Positions 34,724-43,737 of a DNA stretch of 64,000 bases are shown here, in pieces. The stretch is from the NCBI RefSeq assembly GCF_000620105.1, contig NZ_JHVK01000005.1:62001-126000 (forward strand). The letters are read 5' to 3'. The notes under the pieces were generated by a model. The model did no database searches and had not been told where the DNA came from. It saw only the letters and a list, made by a program, of their open reading frames with translations. Position 1 is the stretch's first letter. Every line of letters begins with the position of its first letter. The translations under genes and the position numbers were made by a program. The DNA is from Microvirgula aerodenitrificans DSM 15089 (lineage in GTDB: Bacteria > Pseudomonadota > Gammaproteobacteria > Burkholderiales > Aquaspirillaceae).

Positions 34724-35524
34724 TCAGACGCCGGCGAAATAACGCGCGGCACTGGCGACGGACAGTACCGCGATCAGGCTGTCGATCCGGTCGAGTACGC
34801 CGCCGTGTCCGGGCAGCAACTGGCTGGAGTCCTTGATGCCGGCGGCGCGCTTGAACCACGATTCCAGCAGGTCGCCGACAATGCTGACCGCCGTCAGCCC
34901 CCAGCCGATCAGCAGCCAGCACGGCAGCGACATCTCGATGTCGAACAGCCCGGACTGCCGGATCCACAGGGTATAAAGGGTAACGGCGACCACGGCGCCG
35001 GCCACGCCCTCCCAGCTCTTGCCGGGACTGATTGCCGGTGCCAGCTTGTGCCGGCCGAAGGCCTTGCCGCTGAAATAGGCGGCGGTATCGGCCAGCCAGA
35101 CCAGCGCCATCAGCGCCAGCAACTGCCAGGCGGCATCGGCATTGGGTCGCCAGTCGAGAAACGCCAGCCAGGTCGGCATCAGCAGCGCCAGCCCGAGGGC
35201 GGCGGCCGCCAGCCGGTTTTTCAGCACCCAGCGTCGGGCCAGCCACAGCGGCGCCAGCACGAACCACAGCGCCAGCACGCCGGCATGCAGCGACGTGCCG
35301 ATCATCGGCGTCGCCAGCCACACCCAGGCGGCCAGCACCAGCGCCGTGCCAAGCAGCAGCACATGCTGCCACGGCCGATAGGCGAACATGCGCCCCCATT
35401 CCCACAGGCCAAGCAGGGTGATCAGCAGCGTGAATGCCCCCCAGCCCGCCTCGCCAAGACCGAACAGCGCGCCCAGCATGACAGGCAGAAGCACGAGAGC
35501 GGTCAGAATCCGGGTGATAAGCAT
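34724..35524 (-). CDS. cdsA: Phosphatidate cytidylyltransferase
   Basis: Makes CDP-diacylglycerol from phosphatidate and CTP in the inner membrane, the entry to phospholipid synthesis. The 266 residues are almost all membrane helices. The CDS signature is at the C-terminus (SQLLPGHGGVLDRIDSLIAV), with SPGKSWEGVAGAVVAV before it. It is translated right after uppS (three-base gap) and followed by dxr, the conserved order. Confidence 0.96.
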   Translation of the reverse strand: MLITRILTALVLLPVMLGALFGLGEAGWGAFTLLITLLGLWEWGRMFAYRPWQHVLLLGTALVLAAWVWLATPMIGTSLHAGVLALWFVLAPLWLARRWVLKNRLAAAALGLALLMPTWLAFLDWRPNADAAWQLLALMALVWLADTAAYFSGKAFGRHKLAPAISPGKSWEGVAGAVVAVTLYTLWIRQSGLFDIEMSLPCWLLIGWGLTAVSIVGDLLESWFKRAAGIKDSSQLLPGHGGVLDRIDSLIAVLSVASAARYFAGV

Positions 35525-35527
35525 GAG

Positions 35528-36283
35528 TCAGGGGCGCTGCTGCGCGGGGGGAAGTTGCTCGCTGGTCCGGCCGAAGCGTCGTTCGCGGCGGTGATAGGAC
35601 GCAATGGCAGCCTCGAACGCCAGGCGATCGAAGTCCGGCCACAGCGTGTCGGTAAAATAGAGCTCGGTGTAGGCCAGCTGCCACAGCAGGAAATTGCTGA
35701 TCCGCCGCTCGCCGCCGGTGCGGATGAACAGATCGGGCTCCGGCGCGTACGACATGGACAGATACGGGGCCAGATCGGCCTCGGTCAGGGTCTGCGACGG
35801 ATCGAAACCGGACTGCAGCAGTGCATTGGTGGCGCGCAGGATGTCCCAGCGGCCACCGTAGTCGGCACAGATGGTCAGTGTCAGGTCGCTGTTGCCGGCC
35901 GTCCGCGCCTCGGCCTGCTGGATGCGCTCCTGCAGGTCAGGGGAAAAGCGGGTCAGATTGCCGACGATGCGCAGCCGGATGCCGCGCTGGTGCAGCCGGT
36001 CGACCTCGCGTTCCAGCGCCTGCAGGAACAGGCCCATCAGGAAACTGACTTCTTCCGGCGGCCGGCGCCAGTTCTCGCTCGAAAACGCGAACAGCGTCAG
36101 GAAATCGATGCCGGATTCGCAGCAGAAGCGAACCGCCTCGCGTACGGCTTCCAGCCCGCGCTTGTGCCCCGCGACGCGGGGCAGCAGCCGTTTTTTCGCC
36201 CAGCGTCCGTTGCCATCCATGATGATGGCGACGTGGCGGGGCACGTCGCGGACTTCGGGAATCGTGAGGGTGCTGCTGTGCAA
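35528..36283 (-). CDS. uppS: Undecaprenyl diphosphate synthase
   Basis: Elongates farnesyl diphosphate to the C55 carrier lipid of cell-wall synthesis. The 251 residues show the pyrophosphate-binding start [16 protein letters not shown] with the catalytic Asp, [24 protein letters not shown] and the [20 protein letters not shown] motif. ATG start, ten bases after the frr stop. It sits between frr and cdsA as in most proteobacteria and provides isoprenoid context with dxr downstream. Confidence 0.97.
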   Translation of the reverse strand: MHSSTLTIPEVRDVPRHVAIIMDGNGRWAKKRLLPRVAGHKRGLEAVREAVRFCCESGIDFLTLFAFSSENWRRPPEEVSFLMGLFLQALEREVDRLHQRGIRLRIVGNLTRFSPDLQERIQQAEARTAGNSDLTLTICADYGGRWDILRATNALLQSGFDPSQTLTEADLAPYLSMSYAPEPDLFIRTGGERRISNFLLWQLAYTELYFTDTLWPDFDRLAFEAAIASYHRRERRFGRTSEQLPPAQQRP

Positions 36284-36293
36284 AGCCGTATCC

Positions 36294-36851
36294 TCAGATA
36301 GCCATCAGTTCTTTTTCTTTGTCGGCGAACGCCTTGTCGATCTCGGCGATGTACTTGTCGGTCAGCTTCTGGATTTCGTCCTGGGCGCGACGTTCCTCGT
36401 CTTCCGAAATCGACTTGTCCTTCAGCAGCGCCTTCAGGTCGTTGTTCGCATCACGGCGGACATTGCGCACGGCAACGCGGGCGTCCTCGGCCTCGCCCTT
36501 GACCACCTTGGTCAGATCGCGACGGCGCTCTTCGGTCAGTGCCGGCATCGGCACGCGGATCAGTTCGCCGCTGGAAACCGGGTTCAGGCCCAGGTCCGAG
36601 TCGCGGATGGCCTTTTCGATCTTGGCGGCCATGTTCTTTTCCCACGGCTGCACGCCGAGGGTACGCGCATCGACCAGCGTCACGTTCGCGACCTGGCTGA
36701 TCGAGGTGGCGGCGCCGTAGTAGTCGACGGTCACCTGGTCGAGGATGCCGGTGTGGGCACGGCCGGTACGGACCTTGCCCAGGTTGTTCTTGAACGCTTC
36801 CAGCGACTTCTGCATCTTGCTGTCTGCGGTTTTCTTGACGTCGTTGATCAT
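36294..36851 (-). CDS. frr: Ribosome recycling factor
   Basis: Splits post-termination ribosomes together with EF-G. The 185 residues are the standard length, starting [20 protein letters not shown]. The family segment [15 protein letters not shown], the strand [14 protein letters not shown] and the helix [30 protein letters not shown] are present. It follows pyrH across a 93-base spacer that contains a 15-base perfect hairpin. Confidence 0.98.
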   Translation of the reverse strand: MINDVKKTADSKMQKSLEAFKNNLGKVRTGRAHTGILDQVTVDYYGAATSISQVANVTLVDARTLGVQPWEKNMAAKIEKAIRDSDLGLNPVSSGELIRVPMPALTEERRRDLTKVVKGEAEDARVAVRNVRRDANNDLKALLKDKSISEDEERRAQDEIQKLTDKYIAEIDKAFADKEKELMAI

Positions 36852-36895
36852 GACAACTCCGGGGGGAAAGCGGTTTTTCGTTGCGTCAGAATGGA

Positions 36896-36928
36896 ACGGC
36901 GGAACGGCGTCGAACGCCGTTCCGCCGT
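36896..36928. repeat. 15-base-pair perfect hairpin in the pyrH-frr spacer
   Basis: ACGGCGGAACGGCGT (36896-36910) pairs perfectly with ACGCCGTTCCGCCGT (36914-36928) around CGA. It follows the pyrH stop on the transcribed strand without a U-run. Possible attenuator, RNA-processing or stability element between two essential genes. Confidence 0.6.
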
Positions 36929-36944
36929 ATCGGGCTGAATTTTG

Positions 36945-37664
36945 TCAGCAGTGTACCAGCGTGCCTTCGTCCTCGCCAAGCACCACGCGCTTCAGCGCGC
37001 CGCTCTTGAAGATGCTGAACACCTTGATATTGAGTTTCTGGTCACGGCACAGCGCCAGCGCCGTCGCGTCCATCACCTTGAGGTTCTTGATGATGGCTTC
37101 GTCGAAGGTCAGCGACTGGTAGCGCACCGCTTCCGGGTTCTTCTTCGGATCATCGGTATACACGCCGTCGACCTTGGTCGCCTTCAGCATGATGTCGACG
37201 TTCATTTCCATGCCGCGCAGCGCTGCAGCGGTGTCGGTGGTGAAGAACGGGTTGCCGGTGCCGGCGGCAAAGATGACGATCTTGGACTCTTCCAGATACT
37301 GCATGGCCTTGCCGCGCACGTACGGCTCGGCAATCTGCTGCATGGTCAGCGCCGACTGCACGCGGGCAGTCAGCCCGGCACGGGTCATCGCATCCTTCAG
37401 CGCCAGCGCGTTCATCACCGTGGCCAGCATGCCCATATAGTCGGCCGTGGCCCGGTCCATGCCGCTTGCCGCGCTCGACACGCCGCGGAAGATATTGCCG
37501 CCACCGATAACGATGCCGATCTGCACGCCGAGTTCGGCGATTTCCTTCACCTGCGCGACGATGCCGTCGATCACCCCGCGATTGATGCCGTAGGCATCAT
37601 CCCCCATCAGGGCTTCCCCCGAGAGTTTCAACAGGATGCGTTTATAGGCAGTGGCTTGGGTCAT
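36945..37664 (-). CDS. pyrH: UMP kinase
   Basis: Phosphorylates UMP to UDP with ATP, and is hexameric and regulated by GTP and UTP. The 239 residues begin [21 protein letters not shown] and carry [24 protein letters not shown] and [18 protein letters not shown]. The ATG is preceded by AAGGA. An open frame extends 47 codons upstream but is not protein-like and would run into the tsf terminator. It lies between tsf and frr in the usual order. Confidence 0.97.
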   Translation of the reverse strand: MTQATAYKRILLKLSGEALMGDDAYGINRGVIDGIVAQVKEIAELGVQIGIVIGGGNIFRGVSSAASGMDRATADYMGMLATVMNALALKDAMTRAGLTARVQSALTMQQIAEPYVRGKAMQYLEESKIVIFAAGTGNPFFTTDTAAALRGMEMNVDIMLKATKVDGVYTDDPKKNPEAVRYQSLTFDEAIIKNLKVMDATALALCRDQKLNIKVFSIFKSGALKRVVLGEDEGTLVHC

Positions 37665-37751
37665 CGGGGGTCCTTGGCGGGTTTCATCATCGAGCAAGAT
37701 ATATCCACTTGGGCATAAAGCCAAATGCACATAGCTTGGCGGACGGCGGTC

Positions 37752-37778
37752 GAAAAAAGGCGCCCCCTCGGGGGCGCT
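37752..37778 (-). terminator. Rho-independent terminator after tsf
   Basis: GCGCCCCC (37760-37767) and GGGGGCGC (37770-37777) pair, and on the minus strand the stem runs into CCTTTTTTCG (T-run 37753-37758). A second hairpin, CCGGCCG/CGGCCGG at 37796-37813, lies just before it. Confidence 0.85.
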
Positions 37779-37830
37779 TGGCGGCGGTCGAACGACCGGC
37801 CGCAAACGGCCGGATCGTCACGACGTCACA

Positions 37831-38712
37831 TTACGCCTTGGCAGCAGCGGCGGCAGCGGCCACTTCAGCAGCGTAGTCTTCCTTCTTCTTCTCGATACCT
37901 TCGCCAACCACGAACATGGTGAACGCATTGACTTCGGCCTTCTGCTCGGCGAGCAGCTTTTCGACGGTCTGGTCCGGGTTCTTCACGAACGGCTGACCCA
38001 CCAGCGTCACTTCGGCCAGGTACTTGGTCACGCGGCCTTCAACCATCTTGGCGACGATGTCGGCCGGCTTGCCCGACTGGGCAGCCTGTTCGGTGTAGAT
38101 GCGGCGTTCGGTTTCCAGCAGCTCGGCCGGCACCTGGGCCTTGCTGACGCAGACCGGCTTCGAGGCGGCGATGTGCATGGCGATGTCGCGACCCAGCGCT
38201 TCGCTGCCGTTCAGGTCGACGATCACGCCGATCTTGGTGCCGTGCAGGTAGGTTGCCAGCTGGCCGGCGGTGTTGAAGCGCACGAAGCGGCGAACGGTGA
38301 TGTTCTCGCCCAGCTTCGAGATCAGTGCCTTGCGGACTTCCTCGAGCGAACCCTGGGCGGTCGCGACATTGCCCAGCGCGTCGACATCGGCGGCGTCGCT
38401 GTTGGCAGCGGCTTCGGCAGCCAGTCTGGTGAAGGCGACAAAGCCGTCATCCTTGGCGACGAAGTCGGTTTCGCAGTTCACTTCGACCAGCGCACCCTTT
38501 TTGCCATCGGCGGCAACGAAGGTCGCCACGGCGCCTTCGGCAGCCACGCGGCCAGCCAGCTTGCCGGCCTTCGCACCCGACTTGATGCGCAGGATTTCTT
38601 CAGCCTTGGCGGCATCGCCGTCGGCTTCCACGAGCGCCTTCTTGCATTCCATCATGCCCAGACCGGTGGCGGCACGCAGATCGGCAACCATCTTCGCGGT
38701 AATATCAGCCAT
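37831..38712 (-). CDS. tsf: Elongation factor Ts
   Basis: Nucleotide exchange factor for EF-Tu. The 293-residue protein begins [27 protein letters not shown], followed by the [16 protein letters not shown] and [13 protein letters not shown] motifs (the TDFV element contacts EF-Tu). It ends in an alanine-rich tail. ATG start. It lies downstream of rpsB with a hairpin and U-run in the 126-base spacer, so its expression relative to rpsB may be set by partial termination. Confidence 0.98.
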   Translation of the reverse strand: MADITAKMVADLRAATGLGMMECKKALVEADGDAAKAEEILRIKSGAKAGKLAGRVAAEGAVATFVAADGKKGALVEVNCETDFVAKDDGFVAFTRLAAEAAANSDAADVDALGNVATAQGSLEEVRKALISKLGENITVRRFVRFNTAGQLATYLHGTKIGVIVDLNGSEALGRDIAMHIAASKPVCVSKAQVPAELLETERRIYTEQAAQSGKPADIVAKMVEGRVTKYLAEVTLVGQPFVKNPDQTVEKLLAEQKAEVNAFTMFVVGEGIEKKKEDYAAEVAAAAAAAKA

Positions 38713-38792
38713 TGTTGACTCCTGTATTCAGTACATGACGTCACAGCCCGGCTGTGGCGTCGATCATTCTTTGGACAGCCGGCACGGACTCG

Positions 38793-38819
38793 AAAAAAGG
38801 GGCAAGAGGCCCCTTTTTT
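38793..38819 (-). terminator. Attenuator-like terminator between rpsB and tsf
   Basis: AAAAAAGGGG (38793-38802) and CCCCTTTTTT (38810-38819) form a stem that is followed by T residues on the minus strand. It lies within the rpsB-tsf operon, past rpsB and before tsf. Confidence 0.8.
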
Positions 38820-38838
38820 CAGACGGTGCCGATATGAA

Positions 38839-39570
38839 TTACTCGGCGGCCGGCACTTCGGCGGCAGCAACGATCTCCTGGATCGATTGCGCACGGCCTT
38901 CCAGCACGGCGTCAGCGATGCCGCGAGCATACAGGCGAATGGCGCGAGCCGAGTCGTCGTTGCCCGGAACCACGTAATCAACGCCATCCGGATTGTTGTT
39001 GGTGTCGACGATGCCGATGACCGGGATGCCCAGCTTCTGCGCTTCGACCAGGGTACCCTTCTGGTAGCCGGTGTCGATGATGAAGATTGCGTCCGGCAGA
39101 CCCTTCATGTCCTTGATGCCGCCCAGGCTGCGTTCGAGCTTCTCGACTTCACGTTGCAGGTCGAGCAGTTCCTTCTTGTTGTAACCCGATTGCTCGGCGT
39201 CACCCAGCAGGGCCAGCTTGTCTTCCAGGCGCTTGATCGACTGCTTGACCGTCTTGTAGTTGGTCAGCATGCCGCCGAGCCAGCGGTAGTCGACGAACGG
39301 CATGCCGGCGCGGGAAGCTTCTTCACGCACGATTTCGCGGGCAGCGCGCTTGGTGCCGACGAACAGGACCTGGCCCTTGTTGGCGGCGAGGCGGCGAACG
39401 TAGTTCTGCGCTTCGACGAACAGCGGAAGGGTCTTTTCCAGGTTGATGATGTGGATCTTGTTGCGGCTGCCGAAAATGTACTGAGCCATCTTCGGGTTCC
39501 AGAAACGGGTCTGGTGGCCGAAGTGAACGCCGGCTTCCAGCATTTGGCGCATGGTGACTTGAGTCGACAT
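38839..39570 (-). CDS. rpsB: 30S ribosomal protein S2
   Basis: Ribosomal protein of the small subunit. The 243 residues have the typical start [20 protein letters not shown], the [20 protein letters not shown] block, [14 protein letters not shown] and [28 protein letters not shown] preceded by TTAAGGACAACACAGCACC. Its promoter and structured leader are visible upstream. In many bacteria S2 represses its own mRNA through such a leader. Confidence 0.98.
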   Translation of the reverse strand: MSTQVTMRQMLEAGVHFGHQTRFWNPKMAQYIFGSRNKIHIINLEKTLPLFVEAQNYVRRLAANKGQVLFVGTKRAAREIVREEASRAGMPFVDYRWLGGMLTNYKTVKQSIKRLEDKLALLGDAEQSGYNKKELLDLQREVEKLERSLGGIKDMKGLPDAIFIIDTGYQKGTLVEAQKLGIPVIGIVDTNNNPDGVDYVVPGNDDSARAIRLYARGIADAVLEGRAQSIQEIVAAAEVPAAE

Positions 39571-39659
39571 GGTGCTGTGTTGTCCTTAAAGGGTTAGACC
39601 ACGATTCGCGCGCTGTAACCGCCTGTGCGGCACCCTTATGGCGCGAGTGTGCGAAATTT

Positions 39660-39711
39660 GCCCGAAATCGGGCAGGCCGAGACTATACAAGCTTTCCGCT
39701 TCCGGCCGCAA
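39660..39711 (-). promoter_or_regulatory. rpsB promoter and 5' leader hairpin
   Basis: On the minus strand TTGCGG (39711-39706), 18-base spacer, TATAGT (39687-39682). The leader of about 105 bases begins almost at once with the hairpin GCCCGA/TCGGGC (39660-39673). Promoter and hairpin are clear. Autoregulation by S2 is inferred from other bacteria. Confidence 0.65.
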
Positions 39712-39745
39712 GCGAGCAAGTGGATTTAATCAGGCGCGCCGGCAA

Positions 39746-39937
39746 TCACGGCCGGCGCCGGCGCGGCGCAATGAAGCCTTCGGCGCGCAGGCGCTGACGG
39801 CGCCGGATCACGAAAAACATCAGCAGGCTGGGCAGCACGCCGAGAAAGAACAGGATCAGTCCGCTGCGGACGAGCGAGTCCTGCCCGACCGCAATCATCA
39901 GCACCACATAGATCCAGCCTATCCAGACAACCAGCAT
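39746..39937 (-). CDS. Small membrane protein, unknown
   Basis: A 63-residue protein starting MLVVWIGWIYVVLMIAVG with two hydrophobic helices (residues 2-18 and about 25-45: RSGLILFFLGVLPSLLMFFVI) and a strongly basic end RRRQRLRAEGF...RRRRP. The open frame continues upstream 39 codons, but the internal ATG gives the clean membrane start. It lies between the rpsB promoter region and the heme locus, transcribed on the minus strand. The inside-positive tail suggests a cytoplasmic C-terminus. No family recognised with certainty. Confidence 0.65.
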   Translation of the reverse strand: MLVVWIGWIYVVLMIAVGQDSLVRSGLILFFLGVLPSLLMFFVIRRRQRLRAEGFIAPRRRRP

Positions 39938-40060
39938 GACACCCACCCCGCCTTGGCAGTTCGACCGGGCGGCATTGTAGAAGAAAACCACACCCGCCGG
40001 CTTGCCCGCCCCGTCCTTATTGGGGAAAATCGTCACCGCCCCGACGGGAAGCAAAAATCG

Positions 40061-40094
40061 TTGCGCACAAAAGTGGGACTGATTATCATTCTCA
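40061..40094 (+). promoter_or_regulatory. hemP promoter with Fur-box-like element
   Basis: TTGCGC (40061-40066), 17 bases, TATCAT (40084-40089). The overlapping ATTATCATTCTC resembles half to two thirds of the Fur consensus (GATAATGATAATCATTATC on the reverse). The same ten bases ATCATTCTCA recur before hmuS at 42599-42608. Confidence 0.65.
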
Positions 40095-40095
40095 A

Positions 40096-40269
40096 ATGCT
40101 CAAAACCGACTCGCCCCCCGCCCCTCCGGCCCCCGCCAGCCGTCCGGACCCGCTCCGGCTGCAAAGCCGGGAACTGTTCGGCTCCCGCAACGAAATCCTG
40201 ATCGAGCACCAGGGCGAAACCTACCGCCTGCGCCTGACCCGCAACGACAAACTGATCCTCACCAAATAA
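40096..40269 (+). CDS. hemP: Hemin uptake protein HemP/HmuP
   Basis: A 57-residue protein, too short for most ORF thresholds. The C-terminal half has the HemP pattern: SRELFGSRNEILIEHQGE, then TYRLRLTRNDKLILTK. The N-terminal part is a Pro/Ala-rich tail. HemP/HmuP homologues in Bradyrhizobium and Burkholderia act as co-activators needed for expression of the outer-membrane heme receptor gene. The ATG falls at the predicted transcription start of its own promoter, so translation may be leaderless. The heme receptor gene follows after 90 bases. Confidence 0.88.
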   Translation: MLKTDSPPAPPAPASRPDPLRLQSRELFGSRNEILIEHQGETYRLRLTRNDKLILTK

Positions 40270-40359
40270 CCCGACCCTTCCCCTGCCCGCCAGCCCCTGC
40301 GTCACCGCAGGAATGCAAGCCAGCGAACCCCTTCCCCTTACAAGGAGTTGTTCCCGGCC

Positions 40360-42591
40360 ATGCGTCCCCTGCTCTCCCCGTTCCTCGCCTGCGTCACCAT
40401 CATCAGTCCGGCCCTCGCGCTGGCCGAAACCGTCCCGGCGGAACTGGACCCGGTCCAGGTCACCACCGACCGCAGCCGCAAGAAACTGTCCGAAACCGCG
40501 CCCAATACCACGGTCGTCGACCGTGACCGGCTCGATGCCGGCCCGGCCGGCAACATGGCCGACGCCATCCGCTACGAGCCTGGCGTGAGCGTAGCCAGCG
40601 ACCCGAACCGGCGCGGCAACGCGGGCTTTACCATCCGCGGCATCGGCGGCAATCGCATCCTGATGCTGATCGACGGCATCCGCCTGCCCGACGCCTACCT
40701 TGGCGGCGGCACCGCCATCTCCTCCCGCGACTATGTCGACATGGCGTCGCTGCAGGCCATCGAAATCGTCAGGGGACCGCAATCCAGCCTGTACGGCTCC
40801 GATGCCCTTGGCGGCGTGGTCGGCTATCGCAGCAAGCGCGTCGACGATGTGCTGAAGCCCGGCGCCCGGATCGGCGGCGGCTTCAAGGGCTTCGGCGCCA
40901 GCGACGACGACTCGCACGGCGCCACCGCCAGCCTGGGCTTCCGCACCGGGCAGATCGACGGCCTGCTGGTCTACACCTACCGCAAGGGCCAGGCGACCGA
41001 CACCATGGGCCGCAACGACAGCGACGGCTTCGCCCGCACTGCGGCCAATCCGCAGGACTGGCATCAGGACAATGTGCTGGCCCGGTTTGGCTGGCAGCCC
41101 GGCGAGCGGCACCGGCTGGAATTCACGGCCGAGAACTTCTCCCTCCTTGTCGATACCCGCCTGCTGGGCTCGCTCAACAATGCCCGCACCGGCCTCACCC
41201 CGCGTGCAGCGCAGGTCGACAGCCAGGACGCAAAAGACCGCCTTCGCCGCCAGCGTCTGTCGCTGGGCTGGCACGCGCACCAGCTCGGCCCGTTCCAGCG
41301 CCTCGCCGCGACGCTGTACCGGCAGACGCTGAGAGAGCGCGACAGCGACGTGGCACTGGGTACGGAAACCGCCTGGCAGGGTCGGCGGCCGGTATCCAGG
41401 CCGGGCACGCTGACGCGTTCGTCCCATGCCTTCACCCAGACCCAGACCGGCCTCAACCTGGAGCTGGAGCAGCAGTTCGACGCACTGGGCGCCTCGCACC
41501 GGCTGGTATGGGGGACCGATCTGAGCCGGACCGACAGCGCCCGTCCGCGCGACCGGTGGCGCACCTATGCCGACGGCAGCATGACCCGGCTGATCCCGTC
41601 GCCACGACCGGGCATGCAGGCGGAGCGCTATCCGAGCAAGACCTTCCCGGACAGTACGTCCGACCGGATCGGCCTGTTCGCCGAGGACGACATGCGCTTT
41701 GCCGGCGGGCTGGTCGTCTCACCCGGACTGCGCTGGGACTTCTACCGGATGCGGCCGCAGCCGGACCTCGCTTACCGCAATGCCAATACCACCGGCCAGA
41801 CCGTCAACCGTTTCCGCGACAGCGCACTGTCGCCGAAGCTCGGCGTCGCCCTGCCCTTCGCCAGCCATTACACCGGCTTCCTGCAGCTCACGACCGGCTT
41901 TCGCGCCCCGCCGTTCGACGATGCGAACACCGCTTTCACCAATACCGCGCATGGCTACACCATCCTCAGCAATCCGGCACTGCAATCGGAAAAAAGCCGG
42001 GGAGCCGAACTGGGGCTGAAAGGCGCATGGCCGTCCTTCGATTTCGGCCTGACCGCCTTCCATACCCGCCACAGCGGCTTCATCGATTCGGTCTTCCTGC
42101 ACGAGGACCACAACCGGGTCCAGTTCTACCAGTATCGCAACCTGTCGCGGGTCGACATCAGCGGCGCCGAAGCCCGCATGGCATGGCGCTTTGCCCCGGG
42201 CTGGCGGCTGGTCACCACGCTGGCCCATGCACAGGGCGAGGACCGGGACAGCAAGCGGCCCATCGACACGGTGGCACCGACCACCGCCATCACCGGGCTG
42301 CGTTACGGCAACGACACGTATGGCGCCGAGGGCTTTGTCCGGGCCGTCGCACGCCAGGGCCGGGTCCGGGATCCCGGCGGCTTCAGGGCGCCGGGTCATG
42401 CCACGCTGGACCTGAGCACCTACTGGCGGCCGGGCAAGCACATGACGCTGCGTGCCGATGTGTTCAATCTGTTCGACCGCAAGTACTGGCACGCCAGCGA
42501 CATCAGGGGGCGCAAGCCCGGTGACCGTGCGCTGGATCGCCATACCCGGCCCGGTCGCAATTTCAGTGCAAGTTTCGAACTTGCCATATAG
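40360..42591 (+). CDS. hmuR: TonB-dependent heme/hemoglobin receptor
   Basis: Outer-membrane channel that imports heme with TonB energy. The 743 residues start with a signal peptide (PLLSPFLACVTIISPALALA) and the TonB-box-like DPVQVTTDR. A plug domain follows (IRGIGGNRILMLIDGIRLP, VRGPQSSLYGSDALGGVV), then a 22-strand barrel ending in aromatic/hydrophobic residues. FRAPPFDD and NPAL are the paired motifs found around the heme-binding histidine loop in heme receptors. The ATG follows AAGGAG at 12 bases. It lies between hemP and hmuS in an iron-regulated locus. Confidence 0.93.
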   Translation: MRPLLSPFLACVTIISPALALAETVPAELDPVQVTTDRSRKKLSETAPNTTVVDRDRLDAGPAGNMADAIRYEPGVSVASDPNRRGNAGFTIRGIGGNRILMLIDGIRLPDAYLGGGTAISSRDYVDMASLQAIEIVRGPQSSLYGSDALGGVVGYRSKRVDDVLKPGARIGGGFKGFGASDDDSHGATASLGFRTGQIDGLLVYTYRKGQATDTMGRNDSDGFARTAANPQDWHQDNVLARFGWQPGERHRLEFTAENFSLLVDTRLLGSLNNARTGLTPRAAQVDSQDAKDRLRRQRLSLGWHAHQLGPFQRLAATLYRQTLRERDSDVALGTETAWQGRRPVSRPGTLTRSSHAFTQTQTGLNLELEQQFDALGASHRLVWGTDLSRTDSARPRDRWRTYADGSMTRLIPSPRPGMQAERYPSKTFPDSTSDRIGLFAEDDMRFAGGLVVSPGLRWDFYRMRPQPDLAYRNANTTGQTVNRFRDSALSPKLGVALPFASHYTGFLQLTTGFRAPPFDDANTAFTNTAHGYTILSNPALQSEKSRGAELGLKGAWPSFDFGLTAFHTRHSGFIDSVFLHEDHNRVQFYQYRNLSRVDISGAEARMAWRFAPGWRLVTTLAHAQGEDRDSKRPIDTVAPTTAITGLRYGNDTYGAEGFVRAVARQGRVRDPGGFRAPGHATLDLSTYWRPGKHMTLRADVFNLFDRKYWHASDIRGRKPGDRALDRHTRPGRNFSASFELAI

Positions 42592-42616
42592 AATGTAAAT
42601 CATTCTCATTTATAAA
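42591..42616 (+). promoter_or_regulatory. Fur-box-like element and -10 before hmuS
   Basis: AATGTAAATCATTCTCATTT spans a Fur-like AT-rich dyad, with TATAAA at 42611-42616. It shares ATCATTCTCA with the hemP promoter. It gives hmuSTUV its own iron-controlled start. Confidence 0.6.
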
Positions 42617-42696
42617 TTGAAAGTGCAGCTTGCGCGCTGACGGCTCCCCCCTCTGCCGTCGGCGCGGTTTTTTCACCAGCAACGGAATCGCTCACC

Positions 42697-43737
42697 ATGG
42701 AATGCGCACCTTCTGCCTTGTGGGATGCCTACCGCACTCTGAAATCCGGCACGCCGATGCTGCGCGCCCGCGACGCCGCCAGAGCACTGGCCGTTACCGA
42801 GTGCGAGCTGGCCGCCGCCGACCCGTCCAGCACCTGGCTGCGTCCGGACTGGAACGCCTTGCTGACCTCGCTGGCACCGCTCGGCACCGTCATGGCCCTG
42901 GTCCGCAACGAGGCCTGCGTCCATGAACTGACCGGCAATTATGCGAATGTGACCCTCGCCGGCCAGACCGGGCTGGCGCTGCGCCCCAACCTGGACCTGC
43001 GACTGTTCCTGAACCACTGGTGCCACGCGTTCGCTACCCGGACCGACACCCCGCGTGGTCCGGTGCGCAATCTGCAGTTCTTCGACCGCCACGGCGAAGC
43101 GGTCCAGAAGGTCTATCTGCGCGCGGACAGCCATGCCGACGCCTTCGACGCCCTGGTCGAACGCTTCCGCGTCCCGCCGACGCTGCTCTGCATCGACCTG
43201 CCGCCCGCAGCCCCCGCGCCGTCCACTGGCATTGATGTCGACGCATTCCGTACCGAATGGCTGTCGCTGCGCGACATTCACCAGTTTCATCCGTTCCTGC
43301 GCCGCTGGGGACTGCCGCGCCAGCAGGCATTCGAACTGGCGCCGCCGGGCCACGCATGCCGCGTCGATGCCGGCGCGGCCGAGCGTCTGCTGAATGGCGC
43401 GGCGGCTGACGGGGTGCCGATCATGGTCTTCGTCGGCAATCGCGGCGCGATCCAGATCCATACCGGCCAGGTGCATCGCATCAAGCGGCTTGGCGAATGG
43501 CTGAACGTGTTCGACCCGGGCTTCAACCTGCATCTGCGCACCGACCTGATTGCCGACGCCTGGGTGGTGCGCAAGCCGGGAGACTGCGGTCCGCTCGGCT
43601 CGCTGGAACTGCTGGACGCAAACGGCGACAGCATCGTGACCTTCTTTGGCGAACGGCAGCCGGGCCACCCGGAGCGACCGGAATGGACCGCCCTGCTCGC
43701 GTCACTGCTCCCGGAGGACCGTGCATGCGCCGGCTGA
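42697..43737 (+). CDS. hmuS: Hemin-degrading/transport factor HmuS (HemS family)
   Basis: Cytoplasmic heme-binding protein that handles or degrades imported heme. The 346 residues make two repeats of the HemS/HmuS fold, seen in LVRNEACVHELTGNYANV in the first half and VFVGNRGAIQIHTGQVHRIK in the second. NHWCHAFATR and LRTDLIADAWVVRKPG are also family-like. ATG start with a weak ribosome site. Its end overlaps the start of hmuT by 13 bases, so the operon is tightly coupled. Confidence 0.93.
   Translation: MECAPSALWDAYRTLKSGTPMLRARDAARALAVTECELAAADPSSTWLRPDWNALLTSLAPLGTVMALVRNEACVHELTGNYANVTLAGQTGLALRPNLDLRLFLNHWCHAFATRTDTPRGPVRNLQFFDRHGEAVQKVYLRADSHADAFDALVERFRVPPTLLCIDLPPAAPAPSTGIDVDAFRTEWLSLRDIHQFHPFLRRWGLPRQQAFELAPPGHACRVDAGAAERLLNGAAADGVPIMVFVGNRGAIQIHTGQVHRIKRLGEWLNVFDPGFNLHLRTDLIADAWVVRKPGDCGPLGSLELLDANGDSIVTFFGERQPGHPERPEWTALLASLLPEDRACAG

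Noticed and set aside
40033-41499. Minus-strand frame of 488 codons opposite hemP and the heme receptor
   Set aside because: Shadow of the TonB receptor, with no recognisable motif. HemP and the receptor on the plus strand explain the region.
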